This document shows positions 52,401-61,689 of a stretch of DNA of 64,000 bases, piece after piece. The position numbers and the translations under genes are program-made. Position 1 is the stretch's first letter, and each line of letters opens with the position of its first letter. The notes under the pieces are model-generated. The model was not told the DNA's origin and did not search any database. It saw only the letters and a program-made list of their open reading frames with translations. Origin of the DNA: Lumbricus rubellus (Eukaryota; Annelida; Clitellata; Crassiclitellata; Lumbricidae); assembly GCA_945859605.1 (NCBI GenBank), contig OX243816.1, positions 40,413,325 to 40,477,324 of the forward strand. Reading direction: 5' to 3'.

Positions 52401-55348
52401 TTGATCTCTGTCAACAAGTCCTACGTGTGCGTGGGTCTAAATGTTAGGCTGCGTATCGCTGCGTATTATTAAATATTACTGCGTGTATTAACTTAACGGG
52501 TCTTTTAGTGCGTTTCACGGCAGAAATTATATTATCAATATTATAATAGTAGGCTGTTCCCCGTGTATTATAATTAAAAGCAAATCGCCATTAATTGCAT
52601 AATAATCAGAAAACAACCCTTAAAATTGACATTCGTCACATTAACATTCACTAACACAGCACTGTTATTGCCCACATGCACAATATCTTCTTCTTCTTTG
52701 CTTCTCTGCCGTCAGGCAGGTTCATATGTCCAATGACGCCACGCATATCTGTTCTGTGCATCCATCTTTAGCCCTCTGTAACCGTCCTTTGTCATCATCC
52801 AGTCCAGTAGCATTGTTCTTGGTCTTCCTCTTGTCTTTTTCCCCTCCATTCTTCCTTCGATGATATCTCGTACTGTGGCACAATATAAATACCCCAACAA
52901 GACCAAAATAAATTTAAAAAAATTAAGGTCACCCGATGCATTGACTTTATATTTAATGAAAATATCAAAGTTAGATACTCTAACAATTTGTCAAAAGGGG
53001 CTTAATGGCCACCTTGTTATCAAAACATTGACAGCTATCGATGAAGATAAAAGATAATTTCATAACTTGTAATACCTTTTTCATAGCTTGCTGAAAGGAC
53101 TGGTTCTTTGTTAAGATGGGGGTACTCATATAACTGGTTGAACGAGAGTAACGAACTGACAGGAGATTTTGTTTCCACAACTAAAAAAATGTTTGAACAG
53201 AAAGTAGCATCTGGCAGACCACATTTAACACAAATTCCATTATACCACAGTTGTAAACAATGAAAATGATCTTGTTTACTATGTAAACAGAATTTTAAAA
53301 TAATTGATCAATACTAAAGGTGAAAACGAGATACAGAAGCTTAAAGCCCAAAACTAAGCGCAAACATGATTTTCTAAACAGCTCTGCTTTATTGATATTA
53401 TGGCTACGAGCCCGAAAAATGATTGACTTGAAAATTGGTTCCTGAAGAGGTCTTATTGGTCCCACACGTACTCTAAATGATAAAGACATTGACTTGAAAA
53501 TTGGCTCCTGAAGTAGCCCCACTGCCCTTATATTGCACAGCCATAGATATTGGTTCTTGAAGGAGCCCCAAATGCCCTATATGACTACACTGACTTGGAT
53601 TTTTCGAAATGGACTCCAAATGCCCAGACTACAGTGACTTGGAAATTATTCTAAAAGAAGCCCTACATATCCAAGAATTACACTGATTTTAGCATTCTTT
53701 CAAAAGGACCCAAAATAACCAAGAATACAGAGATTTGAAACCTAGTTCATAAAGTAGCCTTACAAAACTTAAGAATTATACCAACCTGAATGTTAGATAC
53801 AGACGTAGGCATAAAAATACGTAGAAATATATTGACTTCTAAACGTGTACCTTAACGGGCAACAATTGCTATATAATCACACTGATTAGGATTGGCATTG
53901 GCTTTCAAAGGGGCCATAAATGCCCAGTGATTACAATTTTAAATTATATTTGAAAATTTGTGCCTGAATGGGCATCTCAAAAACTTGTGCATGCATTGTA
54001 TAATGCCTCAATGCATTGTGATTTATGTTCTGTGCGAGTTACACGTAGTTACTGTAATCTAGATGCTGAATAATACAAAAGCCAAAGTCTCCCTTGCAGT
54101 GTGAAAATACTCTTTAGATACACAATGCATGAGTAAATAAACTTGATTAAATAATGCAAATTTACCACAACAAAACAATTAAATGTTAAAATAGCCAGGT
54201 AAAGGTGAAGAAACATAAGTACCCTCAATCTGTCCAATGACATTACCAGTACTTTTCCCAAGAAAGTCAACAATATCCGACTGTCTGAAGGTAACTTCCA
54301 CATTACTAGAATCGAAGTGTTTCAAACAAGCTTGATGTAGTTGCGTCAGTTCTTGAGCCTTAGCTTTAAATGAGTTCATGGTCAAAATCAAAGCATCGAT
54401 AGTCAGAAAATCCTTTGTTTCAGCACAGTCTTCATGATAACCAATCACACCAGATTGTAGTTTTTCAATCTGCTCCTTCTCAAGACAAATATCCTTCAAC
54501 ATTTTCTGCCTTTTTGACTTAATTTCATCGTGCAGTATTTTGGCATGGGAATCTACAAGCTCTTTAATTTTGACAACTCTCTCGTCAACCATTTCTTGCA
54601 ATAAATCCATTTTTTCTATGAAAGCACTTTCCTTTTTCTCAACTTCTTCCTTCATTTTCTGGACTTGACTCTCAACATCCGTGAATTTACCAACTTTCGC
54701 ATCAACTAGTTCAGTGTAATCTTCAATGATCTTTGCTCTGCTTGAAGATCTGTGCAACTTGTGATCATGAGCAGAGCAAAATGGACAGAAGTCATCCTTG
54801 CAATCCAGACAATAGACAAAAAGGTCAGACCAGTGTACTCTGCAACAGTTCTTCACACAACTCTTAAGTTTAACTTTGAAATCAACCACAAGCCGGCTAA
54901 TTTCATGCAGTTTTGTCATTTTGTTTTTCCGGTGATGTACAGAGCATTCATCACAGAGCTTCTGCTGACAGTCTGCACAGTAAAATTCTGCCGGTGGAAC
55001 TGTATTTGTCATTGAAGGGTCCAATTCATCCATACACGCCTCACATGGAATACCTGAAGATGGACTAGTTCCAGAAGTTGGTGTTCTGACTATGTCAATT
55101 AATCGCTCAACAAGAAAGTTCTTCTGTAGTCCAGCCAGTCCAGAATCAGGAATATTGAACTCCTTTCGACACACAGGACATGGTATTAGCTGTCTTCTCT
55201 TCAATGTTGCAACATTAGCTTGAAGACATTTCAGGCAGAATGTGTGAAGGCAAGGCAAAACCCGTGGATCCACAAAGGTTCCAGCGCATATGCAGCACTC
55301 CGTTTCATCTTTAAGCTTCTCCATCTGACGTGCTCCCTTAGCTGCCAT
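48611..55348 (-). CDS. TRIM-NHL-type E3 ubiquitin ligase, gene B
   Basis: Join on the minus strand of 55348-54223, 53180-53076 and 49497-48611, giving 705 codons plus stop, all junctions phase 1. RING (CCICAGTF...CPVC), two B-boxes (CEACMDEL...[16 protein letters not shown]), a coiled coil and the NHL-like propeller are complete and uninterrupted. Exons 1 and 2 are exactly as long as those of gene A (1126 and 105 nt). Intron 2 is swollen to 3.6 kb by retroelement debris (49730-51407, 52712-52906). Like its neighbours it lies on the minus strand, consistent with unequal crossing over in a tandem array. Confidence 0.88.
49730..50368 (-). CDS. Gag-like coiled-coil ORF of unknown origin
   Basis: 212 residues starting [13 protein letters not shown]. 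The first third has heptad-like repeats ([32 protein letters not shown]), then a Ser/Pro-rich part, an [19 protein letters not shown] basic patch and a C-terminal helix. Size, coiled coil and position beside retroelement debris suggest the start of a retrotransposon gag. No zinc knuckle, protease or LTR could be confirmed. It lies in intron 2 of gene B on the same strand. I do not recognise a family. Confidence 0.4.
   Translation of the reverse strand: MERHEKDDDGMSRASERSNVGLILEQLIGRIDDNFASVKSQVGEVTSQVSVLQCDVRSQVGEIRSQVGEALIRLNRLEESPSANFAVGPTNPNYDMTIVTARPAVADRHSSPSLVPERADEPSVKRSQRLKDQPRLNYRDFDKTGDRSRETWQPNAVVRDYFLSTDLDPYALQRGDTPSRAEVQVTSGLTRGQIATLLHNFSNLMTSIASLC
50403..51407 (-). pseudogene. 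Non-LTR reverse transcriptase, N-terminally truncated
   Basis: 335 codons open with RT palm and thumb motifs: [15 protein letters not shown] (block B), [10 protein letters not shown] (block C), [26 protein letters not shown], and the C-terminal [16 protein letters not shown] with [14 protein letters not shown]. The catalytic block A, the finger domain and the endonuclease are missing. It is a different lineage from the L2 elements. A TGACATGACATGA run directly after the stop may be its 3' tail. Confidence 0.85.
51408..52705 (-). other. Intron 2 of gene B, possible retroelement leader
   Basis: No gene is supported. Much of it has a compositional character (CG-containing, TATCGAA-rich) unlike the flanking intron, and it ends near TGTGACGAATGTC at about 52640 on the minus strand. 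With the gag-like ORF it could be the 5' part of an LTR element, but I found no second LTR. Confidence 0.35.
52712..52906 (-). pseudogene. C-terminal LINE RT fragment
   Basis: The minus-strand frame [23 protein letters not shown] followed by [12 protein letters not shown] and a stop matches the RT C-terminus of another LINE lineage. A GAAGAAGAAG simple repeat follows as a possible tail. Confidence 0.7.
53076..53180 (-). CDS. TRIM gene B exon 2
   Basis: 105 nt, phase 1-1, between the acceptor CATTTTTTTAG and donor AAAG|GTATTA. It encodes [20 protein letters not shown] and [11 protein letters not shown], aligned end to end with exon 2 of gene A. Confidence 0.82.
53395..53960 (+). repeat. Ancient degenerate minisatellite in gene B intron 1
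   Basis: Recurrent TTGACTTGAAAATTGG, TTCCTGAAG(A/G)AG and CCCAAATGCCC words at roughly 60-75-bp spacing. Non-coding. Confidence 0.6.
54223..55348 (-). CDS. TRIM gene B exon 1: RING, B-boxes, coiled coil
   Basis: 1126 nt from the ATG ([12 protein letters not shown]) to the donor GAGG|GTACTT. Same domain layout as gene A. The coiled coil differs most ([19 protein letters not shown]). Confidence 0.92.
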
Positions 55349-56285
55349 ATCTGCTTTTCACAGTCAAACAGGAAAGCGCAGGTTATTCTAGAAACTTCTA
55401 CCACGCCAAAACAAAATGCTGATTCACTAATTGGAGAAAAATGCTCAGGTTTGTTTCTGGAACTTGCAGATTTCGGCGAAGTGACTCCAGAAAACTGATC
55501 AACCTACAACATAGAAACTAAAGATATAAATTATGTAGAGTGCTTAACAGTCTTTTTTAGCTAGGGAACTCTTTTCATCAGAAAATATTTCGACGGAACT
55601 CCACCAAATTTATTTCACTGCTTGCCTTATGACTATATGTTGTTTGCCTTGTGCCAGAAATTAAAATGCTGTAAACAGTGAATGGATACACAATTTTAAT
55701 TGATTAAAGTTGGTTTGGAAACTATATTGAATAAAATTTCCCGCTGTGAAGTTCTTGTCTTCACCTTGGATTCTGATTTATAATGTAATGGTCAAAATAT
55801 TCCCAAACACTTTCATTCAATTTCCACAAGAAAATTCCTAACGACCCAGACGGAACCCTATTTAGAGAAACACTGACGTAGGTATGCATTAAAGTCTTTT
55901 GTGTGTGTGTGTGTGTGCACGCATAAGAACCTTTAAAATAATGCATTCAATAGCAGTTTAGTGCTTATGAACACGGATCAGTTAAATAAAATAATAGCAT
56001 ATCAATCGAATTAGGTTATACTTTCATGTGCATCTGTACAAAGAAATTCTAGAAAAAAGGCCTGTCGATGACGTACAAGTTGAAAACTGTATAGACACTC
56101 CAAATTTCAAAAGTACAGCACAGCATTTTTACCCCCAAAACACACGAGGGACGAGGACATCGGATCCTACCTTGAAAAAATTTCGGACGCTAAAGTGAAG
56201 GATTACCCTATTAAGTGTATTGATACACAGTCCGGTGTCTAAAAATCATTAGGTCTTGTGAAAATTGATATTTGTAACCCGGCCG
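55349..56285. other. 5' flank of TRIM gene B and spacer
   Basis: Probable 5' UTR and promoter next to the start; no defined promoter elements. A (GT)n run is at 55899-55916. Otherwise nothing recognised. Confidence 0.4.
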
Positions 56286-56996
56286 GGTAAACGTGTATTT
56301 TAGTATGGTAAATTATTCGTTCATCTTCGCTCGCTGCAGCATTGTTATTCTTAATCCATCCAACTTCTAGTTTGGCGAGAATCTTTTCAATCGATCCAGC
56401 TTCTGTTTACGCAAGAATTTGCTTGATCAATCCCGCTTTTGGTAAAGGTGTATTTTAGCGTATTACAATATTGGCTCGTTCACCATCATTATTCTTAATT
56501 AATCCACCTTCTAGTTTTCCACGATTTATAGCCATCGATCCAGCTTCCACTTAGGTAAGAATTCGGCAAGAATTCGCTTCATCAGTCCCGCTTCTGTTTA
56601 GGCAGGTATCATTTTTCATAAAAATCACTTCTATTTAATTAAAAATTATTGTTCATCAATTCAGCTTTGATTTCAGCCAAATTGTCTTAATAAATCCCAC
56701 TTCCATTTCAGTAAAAATTATTTTCATTAATCCGACTTCTACTTTGCAAGAATTCTTTTCGTCAATCCAACTTGTGTCTGATAAACACTGAAACCCATGC
56801 AATGGCGAATAATTTAATACGCTAAAATACACCTTTACCCCGCTTTTATTTCGTCAGCATATATTTTTAGTAAAAATTGATTTCATCATTCCGACTTTTA
56901 TTTAGAAAGAACTCTTCGTCAATCCGACTTGTACTCGACTAATGCTGAAACGCATGCAATGGCGAATAATTTACCATACTAAAATACACGTTTACC
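56286..56996. mobile_element. GGTAAA-family MITE, outer copy, TSD CCCGGCCG
   Basis: Starts GGTAAACGTGTATTTTAGTA and ends with its exact complement; about 33 bp of perfect TIR. The 8-bp TSD CCCGGCCG occurs at 56278-56285 and 56997-57004. The interior is a series of AATCCAACTTCTATTT-type degenerate motifs and is interrupted by a second member of the same family (56441-56839). Confidence 0.95.
56441..56839. mobile_element. GGTAAA-family MITE, inner copy, TSD CCGCTTTT
   Basis: Starts GGTAAAGGTGTATTTTAGCG and ends CGCTAAAATACACCTTTACC. The exact 8-bp TSD CCGCTTTT is at 56433-56440 and 56840-56847. It inserted into one of the internal motifs of the outer copy, so it is the younger of the two. Confidence 0.95.
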
Positions 56997-57004
56997 CCCG
57001 GCCG

Positions 57005-57694
57005 AAATGCGTTTCGGTGAGTCGGGTTTCGGCGATTCGGGTTTCGGGCCGCACCCTCGTTATAATTATAATCGCAACTACTATTGTTAGTATTTTAGTG
57101 AGCACCATATCATATTACTAGACGGAACTTCCTACGTTGAGCTGCCGTGTGACGTTAAAACAGAGGAAACAAGAGTATAATTAATTATTTATACTGTGGT
57201 ATAATATTTAAAAATATGGGATAAGATTAAAGCATTGTTTAGGTGAGGACTGCGGAGCAATGAAAACAAGTAACGTCCTCAATACAAGCCATTTTTATGG
57301 TTCGTAAACTATTTTTCAGCATAAACCACGTGATCCCGCCAGGTAAGCACAGACCAACGACCTTATATATATTGCACAGACAGAAATACCATTGACCATC
57401 AATGCCAATGACTATACCAAAAAGAAATCCTGGAATTATTAGACCCCTGTAAAGGTTTCAAATTACCGGATCTCGAACTAACAACATCTGAATCAACAGC
57501 TGAAAAAGTCTGCAAACGTCTAAAAGTAAGTTATAAGTCCAACTACTTTACCATAAAATATTCTTAGAAATATAATGTAGATTTTTCAAATTTTGTCCAC
57601 GAGCCCAATCCGCGACCGCAAGATTATAGGCCTAGCCTACTTGTAGGCCTACAATATTGATATTAATATCAATTCCCCCCCCCCCAAAGACCGA
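57005..57694. other. Spacer without recognised features
   Basis: Begins with GTTTCGG-rich short repeats (57008-57050). Otherwise no gene is seen. Confidence 0.4.
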
Positions 57695-58020
57695 CCCACA
57701 CCTCAAAGCGGTGGGGGGTGGCAACAGCCAAGTAGGGGATTGCCTGCTGGGGCTAAGCCATCAGTGGTGAAGGTTTCGACCGAAGTACCACCTTGGGCGC
57801 TTCGCGAGGTGGACAGGCCCAGCAGGAACCCTGAAAGAGCTGGCTAACGTGGGCGGCACCAATCCCCAAGAAGGGGTTTGTCAGATGAGTGGCGATGCGC
57901 TGACAGCAAAAGAAAAACACGATTGTAACTTGATGCCAGTAAACCTGGCGCGAAATAACGAGAATGGCATCGGGCACCTACGGGCACTGGTCCCTCGGTT
58001 GATGATGATGATGATGATCA
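57695..58020 (+). repeat. GC-rich retroelement-like fragment with GATGAT tail
   Basis: About 310 bp of GC-rich sequence (GGGGATTGCCTGCTGGGGCT, GGACAGGCCCAGCAGGAACC) ends in GATGATGATGATGATGAT. Such tails are typical of 3' ends of LINEs or SINEs. No RT motif is visible and the family is unknown. Confidence 0.5.
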
Positions 58021-58035
58021 ATACATTAATTATTA

Positions 58036-58212
58036 ATACGCGGTGGTGTAGTGGGTATGTTCGTTGCCTTGCAGCCGGAGCTAGGGTTGCACTAAGTTGC
58101 AGGTTTGATTCCACCTCAATTCGCCGCGTAGGGAACTTGGGCAAGTCCTTCACTCGCAATTGTTCAGCGCTTCTGCGTGAAATTCCGACGCAGTGTCCCC
58201 CTAAATAAATAG
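58036..58212 (+). mobile_element. tRNA-derived SINE, family 1
   Basis: GCGGTGGTGTAGTGG head, a B-box-like GGTTTGATTCC, then CTTGGGCAAGTCCTTCACTC and the CAGTGTCC body. Truncated before the LINE-like tail. Confidence 0.8.
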
Positions 58213-58914
58213 AATAAAAACTGGGATCGCCTACGAATGGTTCACCCTACTACATAAGCACTTTGTAAATGATTAGATACATTAATTAGGCCTACAATAC
58301 AATATCTTTTTTCATGTCTTCCAACAACTAGGCCTACAACCTCTCCACCATTCTTGACAAAGCGACCCCACCTTATCAGGCCTATTACCGCTCTAACACC
58401 CCTCGGAGTGTAAGTCCGTTTCATGGCTTTCACATATTATTTCTGTCAAGGCCTCGAGGCCCGAGCGCACTTACTAACTGATTCTCAACTGCCTTCCATC
58501 TCGAAACTGGCAACAGACACTGGTAAATATCCACTTCTTCTGGTTACGTTTCGAAGGATTCACTCCTCCTCGTTCACTCCCAATCCTCAAATTCTTGCCT
58601 TTTCTAGAAAAACCATTGAACAACTATCCACGGGAACTCCTTCAACCAGCTTCTAAAGTCTCTTCAATCTTCTTCAAAGCTGACTGATCTTTCTGTTTAT
58701 TCCTCAGGAAAAACAAACTATTATAGGCCCTAACCTTCGTCCTCACTCCCTCTCTTATCACAGTCATCATTCACTTATCTCCAAAACTCGTACCCCTCTT
58801 GTTCGTCCTGTACACTACTCCACTCACCTCCCTCATCAATCCATCTTCAGTTGACCATCACCAAACAGCTAACGACACCGAAGCATTCATGTTTCTCTTC
58901 AACTTTGTTTGTAT
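58213..58914. other. Spacer between TRIM genes B and C
   Basis: 58306-58330 (TTCATGTCTTCCAACAACTA) matches the start of the duplicated TRIM flank at 47530. The rest is unique and pyrimidine-rich with no supported gene. Confidence 0.45.
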
Positions 58915-59117
58915 GTGCACTTGTTATAGCACCCATTCAAGCTTGCTTCTCAGGGGTGCTCCCGTGGACACTGAATAGGAGTTTCACACCGAAGCGCTGA
59001 GTAATTGCGAGTGAAGGACTTTCCAGAGTCCCTACACAGCGACATGAGGTGGATTCGTGCTTGCAACCCTCCGACTGCAAGACAACGAACATACCCACTA
59101 AACCACTGCGCCCCAAA
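58915..59117 (-). mobile_element. tRNA-derived SINE, family 1
   Basis: Reverse copy with GCGAGTGAAGGACTT, AGGTGGATTCGTGCTTGCAA (an eroded B-box) and CACTAAACCACTGCGCCCC. It interrupts the duplicated TRIM 3' flank: similarity to 47555 resumes at AACTAGCTTCTCAG right after it. Confidence 0.85.
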
Positions 59118-60478
59118 ACTAGCTTCTCAGACTTCAAAGATCATCTTCTCCATGTGGTAACCCAAATGTCCTGGACAACTTAAAATCTCCTGCAAATGAA
59201 TCACTCTAAAACTGAATTTAAACTTAAAGATCTTCGTGAGCATCTCAAGAAAATTCCAGAAACCTCCATTCCCTCATCCTTGACGCTGGATTCTCCTGTC
59301 CAGAATTACGTGTAATTTCCTAACACAACCTTAGTTTCTCCAGTAACATAAGCAATATTTCTCTGTCTTGGTTCATGCATATCTGAGACCTTTGCAAGGT
59401 TTTTTAGCGTGCAGTTGTACACAAAATGTGCAGTTCTACACAGTATGAGAATTGTGGAAAAATAACTGGGGGGGTTGGCCTATGATAAACTTGGAATTGG
59501 GGTATGAAAAACATACTTTAACATGGGGCTCTAAAAATGACTGGGGGGGTTGAACCCCCCCCCAACCCCCCGGCAATTCTCACCCTGGTTCTACATGAAT
59601 TTGTTTAGTTGTAGAAGCACTTCTGTACATAACTTAAAACTAGCAAAAAGGTCATTGTCCTCTGATTGGAAGTAATTAATCATGGAGGATGGAAAAGGAA
59701 AGATTGGGTTGTGCAGTTCTAAAAATTCCTTAAAAAACAACCCTGGACCTTTGCAGAATCTGACCTATAGCATACTCAACTTTAAAACTGACTCTTCAAT
59801 CTGTAGCCCACACCAAATCGTTCTTCTGCAATGTTTTTTTCTACTGAAAATGCCACACACCACAAAAACAATACTTTTTACTTTTAATGTCAATTCAGAT
59901 TGAAGAAAACAAATTTAAGAACTTTTAATAAACAAAACAATTTAATAACAAAAATGCGCATGAGATCTAATGTCCTCAGTCACGCAAAACTCAGTCTTTT
60001 CCATCAACTGTTTCTGGCACGAGCAATTAATTTAGCTGACTGCAGTATAACAATTAACTGCATGTATACTTTTGTATTGCAAGTTTAGCCTAAGAGAAAC
60101 CCAACTGACTGGAATATGAATAGGCACTGGCATAACAGTTCTATCGAAGATTTACATTCAGCAAAAGCCAAACACTAGTATTCAGGATGTTGAACTGAAA
60201 ACATTATGCATTACTGTTTCAAAATTACAGTTGTGACTTGACTAAAGGTTTAACAGTGTCATCAAGTGATATCCTGATCACTAGCTGAAAAGCGGCACAT
60301 AATTAATTGTTAAAACTATCAGCAATAGCCTTCAAACTAAATTATTCAGCTCATCAAGATTCAATAAACATGACACCTGATCATGCTTTAATGCAGAAAC
60401 ACAAACAATTCCTTATTCAGCCAAAAGATTTACATCATTTCAAAGTAGAAAAGAAATGCATCAACACTGGTCAAATGT
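59118..60478 (-). other. 3' flank/UTR of TRIM gene C
   Basis: Homologous to 47560-48610 (gene B) and 23085-23773 (gene A). It is interrupted at 59395-59750 by a G/C-run-rich insertion that includes the dispersed repeat 59590-59745. Confidence 0.55.
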
Positions 60479-61368
60479 TCAGTTCCACACATGGTTCACT
60501 TGAAAGACAAGAACACGACCATTGATAAACTCCTGGTTCCTATAGTCACACCAGTTATCGGCGACATACAGTCGTCCACTCTCTTCATCAAGACAGATAC
60601 TGGTTGGATAATACAAGCCCTTGTATCTCATAATCAGTTCAACACTTCTCTCAAGATCAGCGCTATACAACAGTATTCTCCTGTTATTTTTATCAACAAG
60701 CAAGACACATCCTTCTCCGTCAACAGCAAAAAAACATGGCACACATAAATTATTCCCAGGTGCATTGGTTTCGCTGACACTCTTCAAAACAACTCCGTTG
60801 CCATCCACCAAACTCAAACCATGATGGCTATGCCCACCGCTGTACGAGATCAAAAACAAACCGCTGTGGAGCTTGTGAGCATGAAGAAACCCATTAACAC
60901 CGTCTTCGATACATATCACCAATTGCCCGAGGAGTTGTCCATCTTCTGAATACTCTTTGAGAATAGTTTTATCCCGGTATGCCACAAGAACATTAGAATC
61001 ACATGTTACAGACAGAGAACTGTCACTCGTTCCAACTTCCCAATGCCGAATAATGTCTCCGTCTGTATTCAGGCAAAATATCCGGTATGGCTTGTCATCA
61101 GAGTCATGGTCAAATATGTACAAACACTGGCTAGACTTGCATGAAGCAATGTCGCATGGATCGTTCAAATCACAGATCAGCACAGATTCAATAAACTCAA
61201 AAGTAGATGCATCATATTTATACAAGGTAGTAGTACTTCCCTCATGAACTATAAACAGCTCGTTGCCTAAGAGTGTAATCAATCTGACTGCCGCGTGGTC
61301 ATCTGTCGAGGCTCTTGCTCGAATTGTGCCAATGTGTTTGGGATCCCGGTCATATTCTTGGAAGTTAT
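60479..61368 (-). CDS. TRIM-NHL-type gene C, last exon (partial gene)
   Basis: The acceptor TTTGCTGTAG leads to an 890-nt phase-1 exon ending TGA. It is an uninterrupted NHL-like propeller ([55 protein letters not shown]), homologous to exon 3 of genes A and B. No RING exon or 105-nt exon occurs between here and the window end, where an L2 LINE occupies the intron. The upstream exons probably lie beyond 64000; a decayed or orphan exon is the alternative. Confidence 0.85.
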
Positions 61369-61689
61369 CTACAGCAAATCAAACGTGTCACAGTCACAAT
61401 CGGCTAAATGTTGCTTCTACACTAGTATTGAATACCAGCATACATGGGAATTAACAGTACATTTCAGTAATCTATAGAAACAGAACACTTCTTTATCTCA
61501 TGAAACAATAATTAACCAGCCTGTCACAGTGCATTCAGCATGTGGGACGGTTGACAGAGATGTAAGAGGTTCAGCCCCCATCCTGAAATTTGCTAAGAGA
61601 TCTTGGCTCAATCAGTGATCGTAGCCAACTAGACTATAATGAGTACTCTGACTACTGATGGGAAGTTGGAAGGTAAGACATAGGAAGAA

